The position numbers and the translations under genes are program-made. A stretch of DNA of 64,000 nt, from positions 496,001-560,000 of the forward strand of contig JAZGUH010000004.1 in the NCBI GenBank assembly GCA_037893225.1, in the 5' to 3' direction. Shown one piece after another: positions 34,980 through 46,667 of the stretch. The notes beneath the pieces were generated by a model. The model did no database searches, was not told the origin of the DNA, and worked only from the letters and a program-made list of their open reading frames with translations. How positions within the stretch are numbered: position 1 is the first letter of the stretch; each line of letters begins with the position of its first letter. The DNA is from Hippasteria phrygiana. Lineage: Eukaryota > Echinodermata > Asteroidea > Valvatida > Goniasteridae.

Positions 34980-35490
34980 CGAGAAAGTGTGGATTCGTAA
35001 TTATGAATTCACGAGGCGCGAAGCGCCGCGAGTGAATTCGTAAATTACGAATCCGCACTTCCGAGTGTATTCTCTGACTTAAACCATTGCGTCAACAGAA
35101 GTATCCATGGAGTGAAGATAAAAAGGCATGCATATCCCGTATCGTGGCCATTAAGAGACGTAATTTACATAAAGGAGTTTTTCGAGGCTCTTACGTAATT
35201 AATCAAGCTCTGGATTAAGGTTGGGGAAATTAGCCTTTTAGAGGTATATGGCGGACACAATAGGAGGGCGCTATTTGATTTGGGTATACCTTTTGTATGG
35301 CACAAAAGGTATACCCAAATGAAATAGCGCCCTATTGTGTCCGCCATACCTCTAAAAGGCTAATGAATAACCGTGGATTCGTAATTGTTCAAAATGTAGG
35401 CAAGATAAAAATCGTGAATTCTTTAGTGTATTTGTGTAAAGGAAATTTGCATTGTGGTGTGTTTCTGTAAATAACGTGTATCGCACGCAC
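34980..35490 (-). repeat. dispersed repeat with GTGTGGATTCG dyads, copy 2
   Basis: Reverse-orientation homolog of 31980-32345, beginning with an inverted pair aagtgtggattcgtaattat / gtaaattacgaatccgcact. It is split by a hairpin MITE at 35231-35362. Confidence 0.75.
35231..35362. mobile_element. 132-bp near-perfect hairpin MITE
   Basis: TAGCCTTTTAGAGGTATATG to its complement form arms of about 63 bp around a centre near TTTTGTATGGCACAAAA. The homologous repeat at 32.1 kb lacks it, defining the insertion point; the duplicated target appears to be only AT. Confidence 0.85.
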
Positions 35491-35540
35491 ACAATGTAGT
35501 ACAACCAAGTCATTTTGTACTCAGACACCTTCACCTAAAC

Positions 35541-37363
35541 ATGGATAGTTCAGACGACGATTTGTTTTTGACTCAAACTAGTTTTCGCAGTGACAGCGGA
35601 AAATCTGATAGTGAAGATCACGCATTGTATAATTTAAGGAAAGTTTTGATGCAGACGGCCCTTCTAATGCTTCTTATGGAGCACAATTCTCCGACATTTC
35701 GGATGCAGAGGAATTAATATCATTCTGTCAGATAGCAGAAAATCAATACTCAAAAGAGCGCTTTGGAATACCAGTATCTATTAGGCTGACGTGGCATCAA
35801 AATCACGGAAAAGGTAATATAAACTTGAGCTTTTCTTATATTAACGCTGGTCTGATCATTTAAAAAAACAAACTGATGTTTTTTACAAACTGAATCTTTA
35901 CAGCTGTAAGACCATTGCTCATTTAAAAGAAATCACTGCAAATGCACCGAGTAAGATTCGGTCGTCTCGGGTTTTCTCCTTAAAAACCCCCTTTCCTCCT
36001 TTTGATTCTCGTTCTTGAGTGATGTTAACCACTATCTATAATTCCCTTTTCATTTCAGCTTCTCCAAGTCAACTGAGAAAAAATGTAACTGGGCGGTGAA
36101 AATGTTCAATGACTGGAAAGCCTGGCGCAACGAACGTGCAGTCCAGAGCTTCACCTCCCAGATGGATATGAGCCCCATTCGAGTGAAATTACTGGAGATG
36201 ACAGAGGGTGAACTTTGCTTTTTTCTTACAAGCTTTGTTTTGGAGGCCAAAAAGCAGAACGGGGATCCTTATCCTGCGGAAATGCTGTACGAAATCGTAT
36301 TAGCTATCCAGATGTATCTTTCGATGCATGGACGGGACATAAAATTTCTCAACGATGGGGAATTTACTGTTTTGAAGAATACCCTGGACACACGAATAAA
36401 AGAGCTGACTTCACAAGGGCACCGGGTTCGTCGGCGACAGGCTGAGGTGATAACATAGGATGAGGAGGAGACGTTGTTGGAGACTGGGGTACTGGGGAAT
36501 GACAATCCGCAGAAACTTGAAGATACGATTTTGTATCTTTTTGGAGTTCACTTTGCCCTGCGAGCGGGAACTAAACACCGCCAGTTGAGATTTGAGAACT
36601 CGCAGCTTTCAGTTCAAACGGACAGTGACGGATATCGCTATTTGCTCTACACGGAAGATGTTTCAAAAACCAGACAAGGTGGGCTGAAGCACCGAAAGCT
36701 GACCCCGAAATGCGTGCGTGCATATGAAAACACTGAAAACCCTACAGCACAGATGCATCGTTGAGTTGTACCTAAAATACCTGGCCCGTAGACCATCCGA
36801 GTCCGACCCAAAAATGTAGTTCTGCATTTTATTTGCGTCCATTGGCAAAACCCAAGTCAGATACATGGTATTCTTGCCAGCCTGGTTGTCAATCAGGCCC
36901 CCATTTCACGGAGTCCGAAACGTTGGCAACGCCGGACGCCGAAAACAGGCAAAAATTGACAGTGCGCTGTTCCCCGTCCCCACATGTACTGGCTGCACCA
37001 ATGCAACGAATGATGTAAACACTGCAGTGGGACGTCGTTTCTTCGCAGGTCAATTCGTGGCCTTCTAACTGCGAAATACTGCCCACACCGTCACCAATTT
37101 ATGTTATTATAACAGAAATTCTCAGCGAACCACGTTAGCAAATCCTTCGTTATGGGATATATTTGCGCAAAGGCCCCCATGCAAATTCCCTGCTTCTGGC
37201 AAAAATACGCCCTCGGTTAGCGCAGAATCTGCAGAGTTTCTTCGTTTACGGTAAGCTCAGCAGAGCCATGAAGCTTGGCTACGGTCCAGCCATGGACCAG
37301 CAGAGTACCACGACAGGGCTATTTTCCCGGGATGCCTGTTTCAATATCAATGCCAGATTGTGA
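35541..37363 (+). pseudogene. decayed gene with DUF3504 (Crypton-derived recombinase-like) domain
   Basis: ATG at 35541 opens MDSSDDDLFLTQTSFRSDSG. After a one-base shift near 35645 the exon reads FSDISDAEELISFCQIAENQ and ends at a donor (35813|gtaatat). Exon 2 follows tttcatttcag at 36059 with KKCNWAVKMFNDWKAWRNER, then LEAKKQNGDPYPAEMLYEIV and IKELTSQGHRVRRRQAEVIT. This is the layout of the DUF3504 domain found in ZMYM2/3/4, QRICH1 and KIAA1958, which derives from Crypton tyrosine recombinases. A TAG at 36456-36458 interrupts the frame, which then resumes (DNPQKLEDTILYLFGVHFAL). Another shift near 36810 precedes LAKPKSDTWYSCQP. At least three lesions are seen and the exon phases do not join. 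Assembly error is the alternative. Confidence 0.7.
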
Positions 37364-39040
37364 AGGAGACAGCCACTTAGCTTATAGAATACAAGGAAGT
37401 CAATGTGCGCCGGCAATACGGTTTGCAAGCTTCAGAACCGGGCGTCATTTTGTATAGAGTAGGATTTCATTTCAGACGCACATTGTTCAAATCGCAGTCT
37501 GCACAATCCCCTTTCAATTCTTGAAGAGAGAAATCACATTTGAATGTTCCATAGTGCAAAAATCGTGTTTTTAATCTCCAAATTACTCTAAGCATATTTC
37601 AATTTTAAAAACATGATCGGAGGCTGGAAAGGGTATACTCACCTTTTTTCGGCATAAATTCCGGATTTAAGTCCAGCTGCGGATTAGGTATCTCATCCCG
37701 CTATCAATGTGTTCATGGTGCTGAGATGTACCGGTCTATAGTCTCCGTGTAAACCCAGCCGGGTACCACGCATCCTAGGACAGAATGAAGCACGCAGGTA
37801 GGAATCGCTTCTGTGCATCTCCGATCGCCGTATACACTCCTTTGATTGGCGGCCGGGGATGTGGTTGCTACCCTCGGGCACGACACGTCAACGATGGCGT
37901 CTTCATCTACCGGACACCGTAACTTCAGAATTTACACACACACTTGACACCGAGGAGCAACCGATGGAACGCGCATCCATCTCTCTTTCTATTAGAACTC
38001 CCCCCTGAAGACTCTGGCGATCGTGTGTCCTCCCCTCATACTCAAGTCATCAGCAGCTTATATCGTCTGTTCCCGGCCCGTATAGCTGGTGTTCCTAGTA
38101 ATGCTTCCCGTTGTTTCTCCCCCACTAATGTCCCTGCTCCGGGGGTAGGGCGCTGCCTGCCAGCAAGGGGGGACCAGAGCAAACCTCGGTGTCGGGTTAA
38201 CCACGTAAATTATCCCCCCAGTGGCAATTACAAGCCCGGCAAATCCTAAATGGAGGTTGGGTTCCTGCAAGAAAATGGCAGAGACAATTTAGACATTGGT
38301 TAGGCATTCATGGTTAGAACAAGTTGCGTTATTTCACTTATTTTCATTCTGAGGCGTTACTGTTGGCCTCGATGGTTCATGTGCGAATCCTGGGCAAGCG
38401 TCACTTGGGGCCTTTGTGCCCCTGGTCCATACTCCACTTACCAGGCGGGTTTGCAGTGCCTCCGCGCTGTTAGTACGATGGCAAGAGGTGACAAGCAGCG
38501 CCAGAGAGAAATGCAATACAGCGGGGAATTAGCACATGTCGACATGACCCAGCTCGCCAGATCCCCATCAATCGATTCATGTTCGTACACGGTGGTTCTA
38601 CACCGGTCAGGTATATATAGTCCGCGCGACACCCGGGAAGGCGATCTATTTTTTGGGCCAAGTGGTTGCGGCCGGCCAGCGCGCTGCGCACTGTACCCCA
38701 GATCGATCCTTCGTTCCCGGTCCCCTCCGTCGAGGGACCAGCAATTAGTACGGACCTACAGGCAAGAGCACGCACAGTGGGAATATATACATACAGACTG
38801 ACTACCCCCGTTCGGGGAACAAGTTTGATCATCAGAAAAGGAATAAATCCCATCCGATGGTGTTCTTGTTGATTCAATTTCCCGGCTATGGACGCGATGT
38901 CGCGATCTCTGTGGACATTGGAAGTTGACGAGTGGTGAAATGGCACCTGGCGAGTTGACGTAGAGACTGGCAACGGTCGATGCGATATTGTTTAACCGTT
39001 CGCAATTAGGATAGTGAACCTTACCTTAAAGGCGCATTTA
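37364..39040. other. GC-rich non-coding stretch with possible spliced transcript
   Basis: No protein gene supported. On the minus strand, TATATATA boxes (near 38610 and 38785), a strong donor (cgcctg|gtaagtgg at 38441) and a strong acceptor (ccattttcttgcag|g, exon from 38264) could define a two-exon transcript. The longer frames there lack an ATG. Confidence 0.3.
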
Positions 39041-39043
39041 ATC

Positions 39044-39280
39044 ATGGGTGTAAATCACGGGGGGGGGGGGGGGGGGGTTTATATGCCCCCACTTTTGGCC
39101 GGGGGATGGGCCATTGGATCACCCCCCCCCCCCCCCCCCCCCCGAGATTTGTGTGGTGAGAAACAAAACAATGCTGAAAAAATCTTGTACTTTTCCAACA
39201 GTCAAAATGTATTTAAAAAAACCGGAAAACAAACAGTACAAAAACTTTAAATGCACCGTTGTGTTGTCAGGTATAGGGAC
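39044..39280 (+). repeat. dispersed repeat with G- and C-runs, copy 1
   Basis: atgggtgtaaatcacgggg, poly-G, gcccccacttttggccgggg, poly-C, then gatttgtgtggtgagaaa and ccgttgtgttgtcag. Homologous to 51228-51465 in the same orientation. Type unknown. Confidence 0.75.
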
Positions 39281-39287
39281 ATTTGCA

Positions 39288-39513
39288 TTAAAACCCCGGC
39301 GTACGGAAGACGCCATATGGCGCATAAACAAAAACAGTGCCACCAGGCCGGATGACGCCATTGGCCGATGTTTGTGCAGTTTCAATCCATTGTTGGATTA
39401 TTGTGTTTGTTACGCTTGACTGCACAAACACATTGTGGCCGTTTCGCTTCGCTGCCAGAGCAGCCGCGACACCCCGACGTCTCCCGTAAAATACCGTACT
39501 CAAGGGGTTTTAA
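39288..39513 (+). mobile_element. TTAA-flanked MITE with CCCCTTG ends, copy 2
   Basis: TTAA at 39288-39291 and 39510-39513; ends AACCCCGGCGTACGG and complement AACCCCTTGAGTACGG. It shares CACCAGGCCGGATGACGCC and ACACCCCGACGTCTCCCG with copy 1, plus about 60 bp of extra central sequence. Confidence 0.8.
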
Positions 39514-39545
39514 TTCATTATGAACAGCGCCCCCTAGTGTCATTT

Positions 39546-40034
39546 TAGAGAGGTTTAAAAGCACGTATTACGCGAACGTCAACGCGAGCGCGCCCGACAT
39601 TTTTGGAGCAGCGGTTAAACTGAATAACGCGGGCGTTCGGACGCGCAATGAAACGTTTAGCTGCACGTCACGACGGGTATCATGCACAACCACGGTGTTT
39701 TCCATCACGAAAGCTTTATAAGCAAGGGATTTTTTAAACTTCAGAAATACATCGAACTGTACTTAGTTTGACCCAAAAATGCATCTTCAGTGTTGTATAT
39801 TCAATGAGCTTTAATTCTCATGAGACAAATATTGATTGCAATGTCTACAAGTGTTTAAAAAAAATTGCAATTATTCACGTTATGACCAAACGTGAACTCA
39901 CAATTTTCACGTATTTGACGTCCGTGTGAAAGTCACGTATGTGAGTAACAATACGCTGGAATTGATAACGTCAGCAAAAGAACACACAATTTTCGCGTTC
40001 GCGTTCACGTAAAACGTGTTGCTAAACCTCTCTA
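39546..40034. mobile_element. MITE with AGAGAGGTTTA ends and TA duplication
   Basis: TA at 39546-39547 and 40033-40034. The left end is GAGAGGTTTAAAAGCACGT; the right end complement is GAGAGGTTTAGCAACACGT, both continuing into TTACGCGAACG-like arms. Long CpG-rich arms, no coding frame. Confidence 0.75.
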
Positions 40035-40407
40035 TTGTCTCCAGTCCCTCCTCACCACGCTTTTCGAATTTCGTTGGTCAACCTCACGATTATTATAACC
40101 AATAGTACTGCATGCCCTCATACAACAGATACACCATCAACTTATAGGATAGAGAGATGCAATCCTGGAAAAGTGTCTTGCTCAAGGACAGGAGCATCAT
40201 GTGGCCCCTGGCTGCGTTTTACTGGAACATTCAGAGGACTCTCCCACCGCACACGGTTTGGGTATATAGACGAATCCGATCAAGCTTTTACGGGTAGGAT
40301 GAATGCAGCCAAATAGTTTCCGCCTGTGTACAATAAGCCTAATGTGATTTATGTGACTGCAAGCATTGATTGTATTCAGCCACCCGAACTTGGGTTTAAA
40401 GGCAAAC

Positions 40408-40656
40408 ATCCAAAAATTTCATAAAGCTTCTAAGCACAAAAAAATTACAATTGCTTAGCATAAAATGTCTTCCGTGGAAAAAGTTTGATAACCAACCACA
40501 TTTCCATATGTTTTTGCATGTGACTGGTATTCGGCCGTTGTTTGCTTAGCATGAAAATCACAGGAAGTTTGGGCCGGTAATCCGTTTTTACTAAGCAAGA
40601 TTTGTTTGTGCTAAGCAAATGTTTGTGCTTGAAAAATCCATGAAATTGGCCCCTGG
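40408..40656. mobile_element. MITE with GGGGCCAATTTCATGGA end, copy 2 (left-degraded)
   Basis: The right terminus tccatgaaattggcccctgg matches the 13.4 and 48.3 kb elements. TGCTTAGCA/TGCTAAGCA words fill the body. The left terminus is decayed (ccaaaaatttcataaagc). Confidence 0.6.
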
Positions 40657-41087
40657 TCACTAACTTAACAAGAAGTTCGGGTTCGTTTATATCGAAACCA
40701 CTGAATTAGAGCAAAATATCTTCAGCACGAATGACCAAAAGACTGACCACCGTGATACAATTTGAGGCCGTCCAGTTGTTCCACACAGTGTCAACTTTTG
40801 CCCCTGCTTGACTGTGGCAGGGCACCAGCGCAATCTCGCGGACATTCAACTTGGGACTATGGAGCGTCAAAAGTGGACAACCGTATTTTCCCATTTTCTG
40901 CTAGTAGAATTTTATGTTTTTAGAAATGGCAACACCGGTTTTTAAAAACTCAATTTTCTGCTAGCAGAAATTTTGATTTTACTTTGACGACTATCTCGGC
41001 GCCTCAAAAGTGGACAACTAAAAATCTCAAATTCTTACTGACAAAAATCATGATGCTCCTGGACAACCCCGTTTTCCCAAGAATGGA

Positions 41088-41245
41088 CAGTATTTGTCAG
41101 GATCGGACAGTATTTTGCAGGATCGGTAATTGGACAGTACATATAATTGGCGAAAATAGACAGCATTTGGCAGGAACGGACAATATTTGGCAGGAACGGA
41201 CCCCGGGGAACGGACAACATTTGGCAGGAACGGACAATATAGGCC
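41088..41245 (+). repeat. minisatellite of ggcaggaacggacaatattt type
   Basis: Imperfect units such as atttggcaggaacggacaat of about 21-22 bp recur seven or eight times inside the foldback element. Confidence 0.8.
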
Positions 41246-41490
41246 TACCCAATTTTACGATACAACATGGGAAGCGACATTGTGGGGATGATCCCTGGCT
41301 GTACGGCAATATGGGTTTATGACTTCTGACTAGCGCCCACCCGAACAAAGATACTGACAATTTGGGAAACCGCCAACATAGGGCAAGATAGCTCAGTTGG
41401 TAAAGCGCCGGTACGGTAACCCGGAGGTCGCAGGTTCTAATCCCGCTCCTGCCAGCTTCTTTGTTCACTTTGAAAATGTATTAAAATTTA
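41245..41490 (+). mobile_element. tRNA-derived SINE, copy 5 (most complete)
   Basis: Head gaagcgacattgtgggg then tttatgacttctgactag; tRNA-like part 41382-41455 with ATAGCTCAGTTGG and CAGGTTCTAATCCCGC; tail CCAGCTTCTTTGTTCACTTT. The anticodon-arm equivalent CCGG-TACGGTAAC-CCGG suggests an anticodon-like GGT, hence possibly a tRNA-Thr source; this is tentative. Confidence 0.8.
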
Positions 41491-42251
41491 CCTAGTCATC
41501 CCTTGTGGATTGTTTGACGAATTAAAAATTATCAACGTTAGTTTTACGCTACTATAAGTCGTACGTATAGGCCTAAGTGCCGCAGTTTTCCTTCCTATAC
41601 GCCGGCGTGTTCTGACAACAGGTGGACTGTCAGTATCACGAAAAACACACAAAGATTTTGGACGAATATATGTTGTTGAACTATCACTAAAAGCTATTTC
41701 AACAAATCCACACATCCTTAGTAATCATAGATAAAAAGGAAAGCGTTAAAAAAAATGACAATTAAGATGAAAAATGCATGACGTCTTGACAGCCTGACCT
41801 CAACAGCAAGCCACGTAATAGGATGCACGCTTAACGCGGACACTTTTTGGCAAGCCTCCGTAAATAATGTAACGCAGCACCCCTCCGTTCGAAATAGAAC
41901 AGTCTGTGTGCTGTTCACGTCGTCATGTTGCGTTCTCAGTTCACCTAATAACAATGTGCAAAGTGTGGACGATTCCTATTTGCGAAGGTTGGTCAGCGGC
42001 TATTTACTAACAAAAATTACGGATTTTTAGTTGTCCACTTTTGAGGCGACAAGAAAAGTCGCAAAGTAAAACCCAAATTTCTGCTAGCAGAAAATTGACA
42101 TTTAAAAAAACGGGTGTTGCTACTTCTAAAATATAAATCTCTGCTAGCAGGAAATGGGAAAACGGGGTTGTCCACTTTTAGAGCATCATGATTTTTGTCA
42201 GTAAGAATTGAGATTTTTAGTTATCCACTTTTGACGCTCCATATTGGGACT

Positions 42252-43368
42252 TACTCGGAGAACATTGTTCCTCCGTGAAGGACCGCGTGAGTTCGTCCCC
42301 CACCCCCGTTCTAATCACGTCATTTCCCCCCGAGCCCCATCAGGACATGCATGCGCAGATGCGGGCTCTTGATTATTACAGCATTAATTTACAAGGGTTT
42401 ATAATTTGATTGATTCAGCGTATGTCGCCAGTCCACTCGCTCGATTCGCACAATCTGCAATCATGAAAAAGGGATATCACGCAATATTATACACAGCTCG
42501 GCTGACTGTGCCATCATGCGGCCGTACGAAATGTGCCCACGGGGCTTTGGCGTATGTGTGGTATATACAGTAGCATTTTAGTGTTGCTAAGTAAAATGAA
42601 TCGACAGTATTAGGTGAATGACCATTGGTGCGCCAGAAGAACCATGTGGTAGTGATTAGGATCTCCAGTCAATTCACGGGAATTAATACTATCTTAAGCC
42701 CCTCATGATTGCAAATTGTCAGAAACGGGAATTGTAAATGATATTAAGGCATGTGCATTAAGTCGCCCGTGTATAATTCCGTACCAATAAAGCTCTCTGG
42801 AAGATGCACATCACGCCCAATAGGCCTACTGCAAATATCCAATCTTCGTAATATTCAAGTGCTTTACATTATTCTTCTATGGCGTTCCCGCATCAGCCTT
42901 TTGAGATAAAAAAAAATGAATTCATGAATTTGTATAATCCTATTTGAAGGATGACCAAAGATTTTTGCAGGGAGGCGGATTTCGCGGTTGTGGCTTCAAG
43001 CAGATAGACGTTTACACGCAGATCATTTTCAATCTAAAAGCTTATTATTTACAAAGATGACATCAGTATACCAAACGTCCTGAGAAATATTTCCGTCCGA
43101 AATGCTGTCATCTTCGGGAAAATTGTATCTGAAGACGTCCAAAAACGCGGTTGCTCAAACATTTTGATTTCAACAATCCAAATAAGCGCATTATAAACGT
43201 GCACAAAATCACTGTTAAAACAAACGATTTTTAACTGTTCTTTCTTATACAAGTTTGTTTTCGGATCCTTAGAGAGGTTTTTAAAAATTATTTTTTCATT
43301 GACCTTTTTCAAACAGCTCCAACAGCTCCACCATTGTTATGGTACTGGCTATGGCACAACTTAGTATA
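42252..43368. other. non-coding stretch
   Basis: No supported gene or element. Confidence 0.45.
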
Positions 43369-44135
43369 GGAGGCCATCGGAGCAAAAAAGACAACATCAA
43401 ATATAAATATAAATACAAATTCGAAATTAAATAAATAGAATTTCAAAATTAAGTCGCCAGTTAAAATAAACTCTACAAATATGAATACAAATATGAATAC
43501 AAGTAGCATTATTCAACTAAACGCCACATATGTACTACGCAAATTAAAATAAATGTGAAAAATAAATGATGAAAATAACAGATAAAAATACCAATTTCAA
43601 ATAAGAATAATAATAATAATAACAAATAATAATAATAATAATAATAAGACGCCACACAAATACATTTTCCAAATAAAATAACCGCCACAAATCTACTACG
43701 TTCCGACATAAGGCGCGTAAGGCACTTATCTCGCGCTGGCGCGGCCTACACATACCGTAACTCGCGCGAGATTCGTATATATGGCGCGCCTTGTTTGATT
43801 AGGAGCGTAGTAGATTTGTGGCTTTTATTTTATTTTAAAATTGGTATTTATGTGTGTGGTGTTTATTATCACTTGGAAATAGGAATTGGTATTTCTATCT
43901 GTGACATTTAATTTGGGCATTTGTTTTAATTTTCATATTTACATTTGTGGCGTTCAGTTTAATATGCTTTGTGTATGTATATTTGTTTTTATATTTGTGG
44001 CGTTTATTTTAATTGGTGATTTGTATTTATATTTGTGGCGTTTAATTGAATTTTGAATTTGTATTGATTTAATTTCGAATTTGTATTTATATTTTGATGT
44101 TGTCCTTTTTGCCCCGAGGGCCGCCCATAACTTAG
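43369..44135. repeat. AT-rich long inverted repeat (foldback)
   Basis: The left arm (about 43369-43700) begins catcggagcaaaaaagacaa and the right arm (43800-44135) ends with its complement (ttgtcctttttgccccgagg). Both arms consist of degenerate units such as gccacaaat-ataaatacaaatt. The centre holds CpG-rich DNA with ctacgttccgacata. Confidence 0.75.
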
Positions 44136-45456
44136 TGCACTTCAGTCATCCAAACACTGTGCATCTTTCAAACAATTATGTTAAGCAGAATAGACGAGGA
44201 ACTGTAGATTCGTGCTAAGAATAGACGAGGCGAAGCTTATACCCGTGCACATGTATGGGGGACCTATTTCTTATTCCTGTTCATCGCATTGCACAAACAA
44301 TTTACGAGAAATGCATAATTATTGCATTTAATTACATTCAATAATTAAAAATGGAATGGATGATAAAATGTAAACAAAATTAGTGAACGAAAGACAAAAT
44401 AGTTTTTAAAACTGCCCTGCTTGGTGTGTGAAGCCTGTTTACGTCACTTTTGAGGTACTTGTAGGGGAATTAAGGGGCATGATTGAAAAGTACTTGCAAG
44501 TTAATTAAGCACCATAGCTATGCATAGGGAGGGACAAAGGCTGTTGCTGACAGGTCACCTTGACCAGCGTCACAGGTAGGTTCGCTTCAGTTGGGGGGGG
44601 GGGGGGGTGCAAAAGAAGGAAGAGCTTTTTTAGGGGTAGTAAAAATTTGTATTCCCATTTTCAGGACCAAATGTAAACATTTCCTAAAAATATGGGGGCC
44701 CGCCAAATAGTTTGAAAAGCGTGGAGAGATATACCGTACCCTGGAGACATGAAAACAATAGAGACAAAGGGACTGAATAGGTCTCAACAGGGCAATTCTA
44801 TGGGTTACGTTGTCTCCACAAGGAATTTTGTGTACAAAGTCTATGGGGGGAGAACAATGCCATGTCTCCACAGGGATGCAAACACGCGGATGTGTGTACC
44901 CGTATCGTGTACTTTGTGGCGACTTGAGGACAATAGAGGACAAGAGAGTGAAAAGGGTTCCACAGGGGAATTTCTAAAGAGGGTGATGTCTCCACAAGAA
45001 AAAAGGTGCAGAAAGTCTATGGGGTAGGTTTATATACACGAACAAAGAAGACAATGATTTGGCACCACAAGGATACATTTTTGAAAATGTGTGTGCTTGT
45101 AAAAGGACAACAGGGTCCCACGGTTGAAAATCGTGTACAAAACCAATGAGGGTCCTTTCAAAAAGTACAAACAGTAGGACAATAGGAGGTCCACGATTGA
45201 AGGTGTTTACACACTACTTGTGTGGGTGTATGTAAATACCTGCAATCGTGGACTATGGACAAAAGGGTTAGACCGTAGACAAAGGGTCCACGATTGACCG
45301 AACGTCCACGATTAAAATTCGTGTACAAAACATATGGGAGGCCTTCCGAAAAAGTTGAAGTACAAACAAAAGAGGGACAACAGGGAGTCCGCGAGGTGAC
45401 TGCTCTATGTTCCATCACCTCAGCCTGTGTTCCGACAACCCGCACGTAAGACTGTG
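44136..45456. other. non-coding stretch with a dispersed repeat
   Basis: No supported gene. Phrases such as ctatggggggagaacaatgc and ccacaggggaatttctaaag recur loosely and grade into the repeat at 45115-45400. Confidence 0.4.
45115..45400 (+). repeat. dispersed repeat (aaatcgtgtacaaaac family), copy 1
   Basis: Contains gaaaatcgtgtacaaaacca, ggaggtccacgattgaaggt, gtgtgggtgtatgtaaatac and ggacaaaagggttagaccgt. Copies occur at 58650-58840 and 59395-59725, all in the same orientation. No terminal structure was found. Confidence 0.65.
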
Positions 45457-45641
45457 TTAAGGGCCGGTCACACTGGCCACGATAACGATAACGAAAACGA
45501 AAACTATGCGAATAAACGCTCCCTATTGGTGGATGGAACGCGCGCGTATTACCGCACGACAATTCCACCAATCAATGCCGTTTATTCTCACCGTTTTCGT
45601 TATCGTCTTCGTTATCGCGGCCAGTGTGACCGGCCCTTTAG
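45457..45641. mobile_element. MITE with GGGCCGGTCACACTGGCC ends
   Basis: TTAA at 45457-45460 and a diverged TTAG at 45638-45641. The ends GGGCCGGTCACACTGGCC and complement AGGGCCGGTCACACTGGCC continue into GATAACGAAAACG arms of about 45 bp. Non-coding. The related copy at 19190-19533 has a degraded left end. Confidence 0.85.
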
Positions 45642-46657
45642 GCTAGCCCGTTTAGACTGGTGCGTTGGAGCCAGAGACCAGCCTATGTTTACGTTTATAT
45701 TGGTCACTCAATTCCACATGACTTTGTATGGTATCGCAACATACATTTGTAGGGGTGTCGGAACATAGGCTGATCAGTCGGAACATAGGGGTGTCGGAAC
45801 ACATGGGTGTCGGAACATAGGTGTGTATTAACCGTCCGCGATTGCCGGTATTTACACACACAGTCTCGCACCGTAATTGTGGGGACATACAGTGGTCGTG
45901 CGATAGACGTTGCGGGGACAGAGAAATGTCCCATAACTCGGTCCTAATTTGCCTATAACAAATACAAATGTTCCAGTTTTTAATGGGAGGCGCTTTCAAT
46001 ACACTTTACACTCACGTCCATACTGAACGCATATCAACAAACGAATGACATGACCCCCAAAAATAAATGTTTGGGGGTCATGCATTTGATAGAATGTGTA
46101 ATCATGATCAGCTGTCATAACCCGGGGGTTCTGTGCTTCAACTTTTGGGAAGACTTGTTACATTTTGGCTTTAAAATTGGTCCTATTTGGCTTGGCAAGT
46201 GGAGAGATGCTGTATGAAAAATGGCAGCTAGCCGGTTTGAAATTTTTTTTCAGGGGTGGTATACTCTCTGCTCTGTGAATAAATATATTTAACAATTTTT
46301 TTCCCTATGGCAGTGAGTGCTGTCGTTGAAAGTTGCTCAGCCTGTCCTACCTTCTCATCAGTCCTATCTAATCTTGAGCGTTTGTTCCGGGTGAAGATAA
46401 AGTTCAAAATTGACTGTAAAACAACAACAGGTGCATATCTTGATATTTCGCTCTCACTAACTACAGTATGAAGATGACAGTTAGGCCTAGAGCGCTGGAC
46501 ACGAAACACAAAGCCATGATTGGCCAGAAGCTGCCTAATACGTCACGGCGGAGGTCTTCGGCACACCAGTCGAGATAAGATATAATATTTCCGTTCAACT
46601 TCTCTCAGGTCAACAACCAACTTATCCGAAATATTTACACAATACAGTTTTGTAGGT

Positions 46658-46667
46658 GATAAAAAGG
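46658..46667 (+). promoter_or_regulatory. TATA-like box of the protease gene
   Basis: gataaaaagg stands 105 bp upstream of the ATG at 46763. A start about 30 bp downstream would give a 5' leader near 70 nt, usual for small secreted-protease genes. Inferred from position. Confidence 0.4.

Larger units (their letters stand above)
40859..42243. mobile_element. 1.4-kb foldback element with perfect 8-bp target duplication
   Basis: ttgggact stands at 40851-40858 and again at 42244-42251. Inside, inverted arms of about 220 bp start ATGGAGCGTCAAAAGTGG and share tctgctagcagaaattt, aaaaatcatgatgctc and ggacaaccccgtttt. Between the arms lie a minisatellite (41088-41245), a SINE (41245-41490) and about 500 bp without a recognisable transposase. 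An 8-bp duplication fits hAT or Mutator-like mechanisms; long arms fit a Mutator-like foldback. The superfamily is undetermined. Confidence 0.8.

Noticed and set aside
38310..38801. 163-codon plus-strand frame
   Set aside because: Overlapping long frames on both strands in GC-rich DNA, no domain, no start context before codon 50; probably composition.
46049..46082. Hairpin with arms CATGACCCCCAAA as a regulatory RNA structure
   Set aside because: A clean 13-bp stem, but isolated, with no neighbouring transcript or conservation to judge it by.
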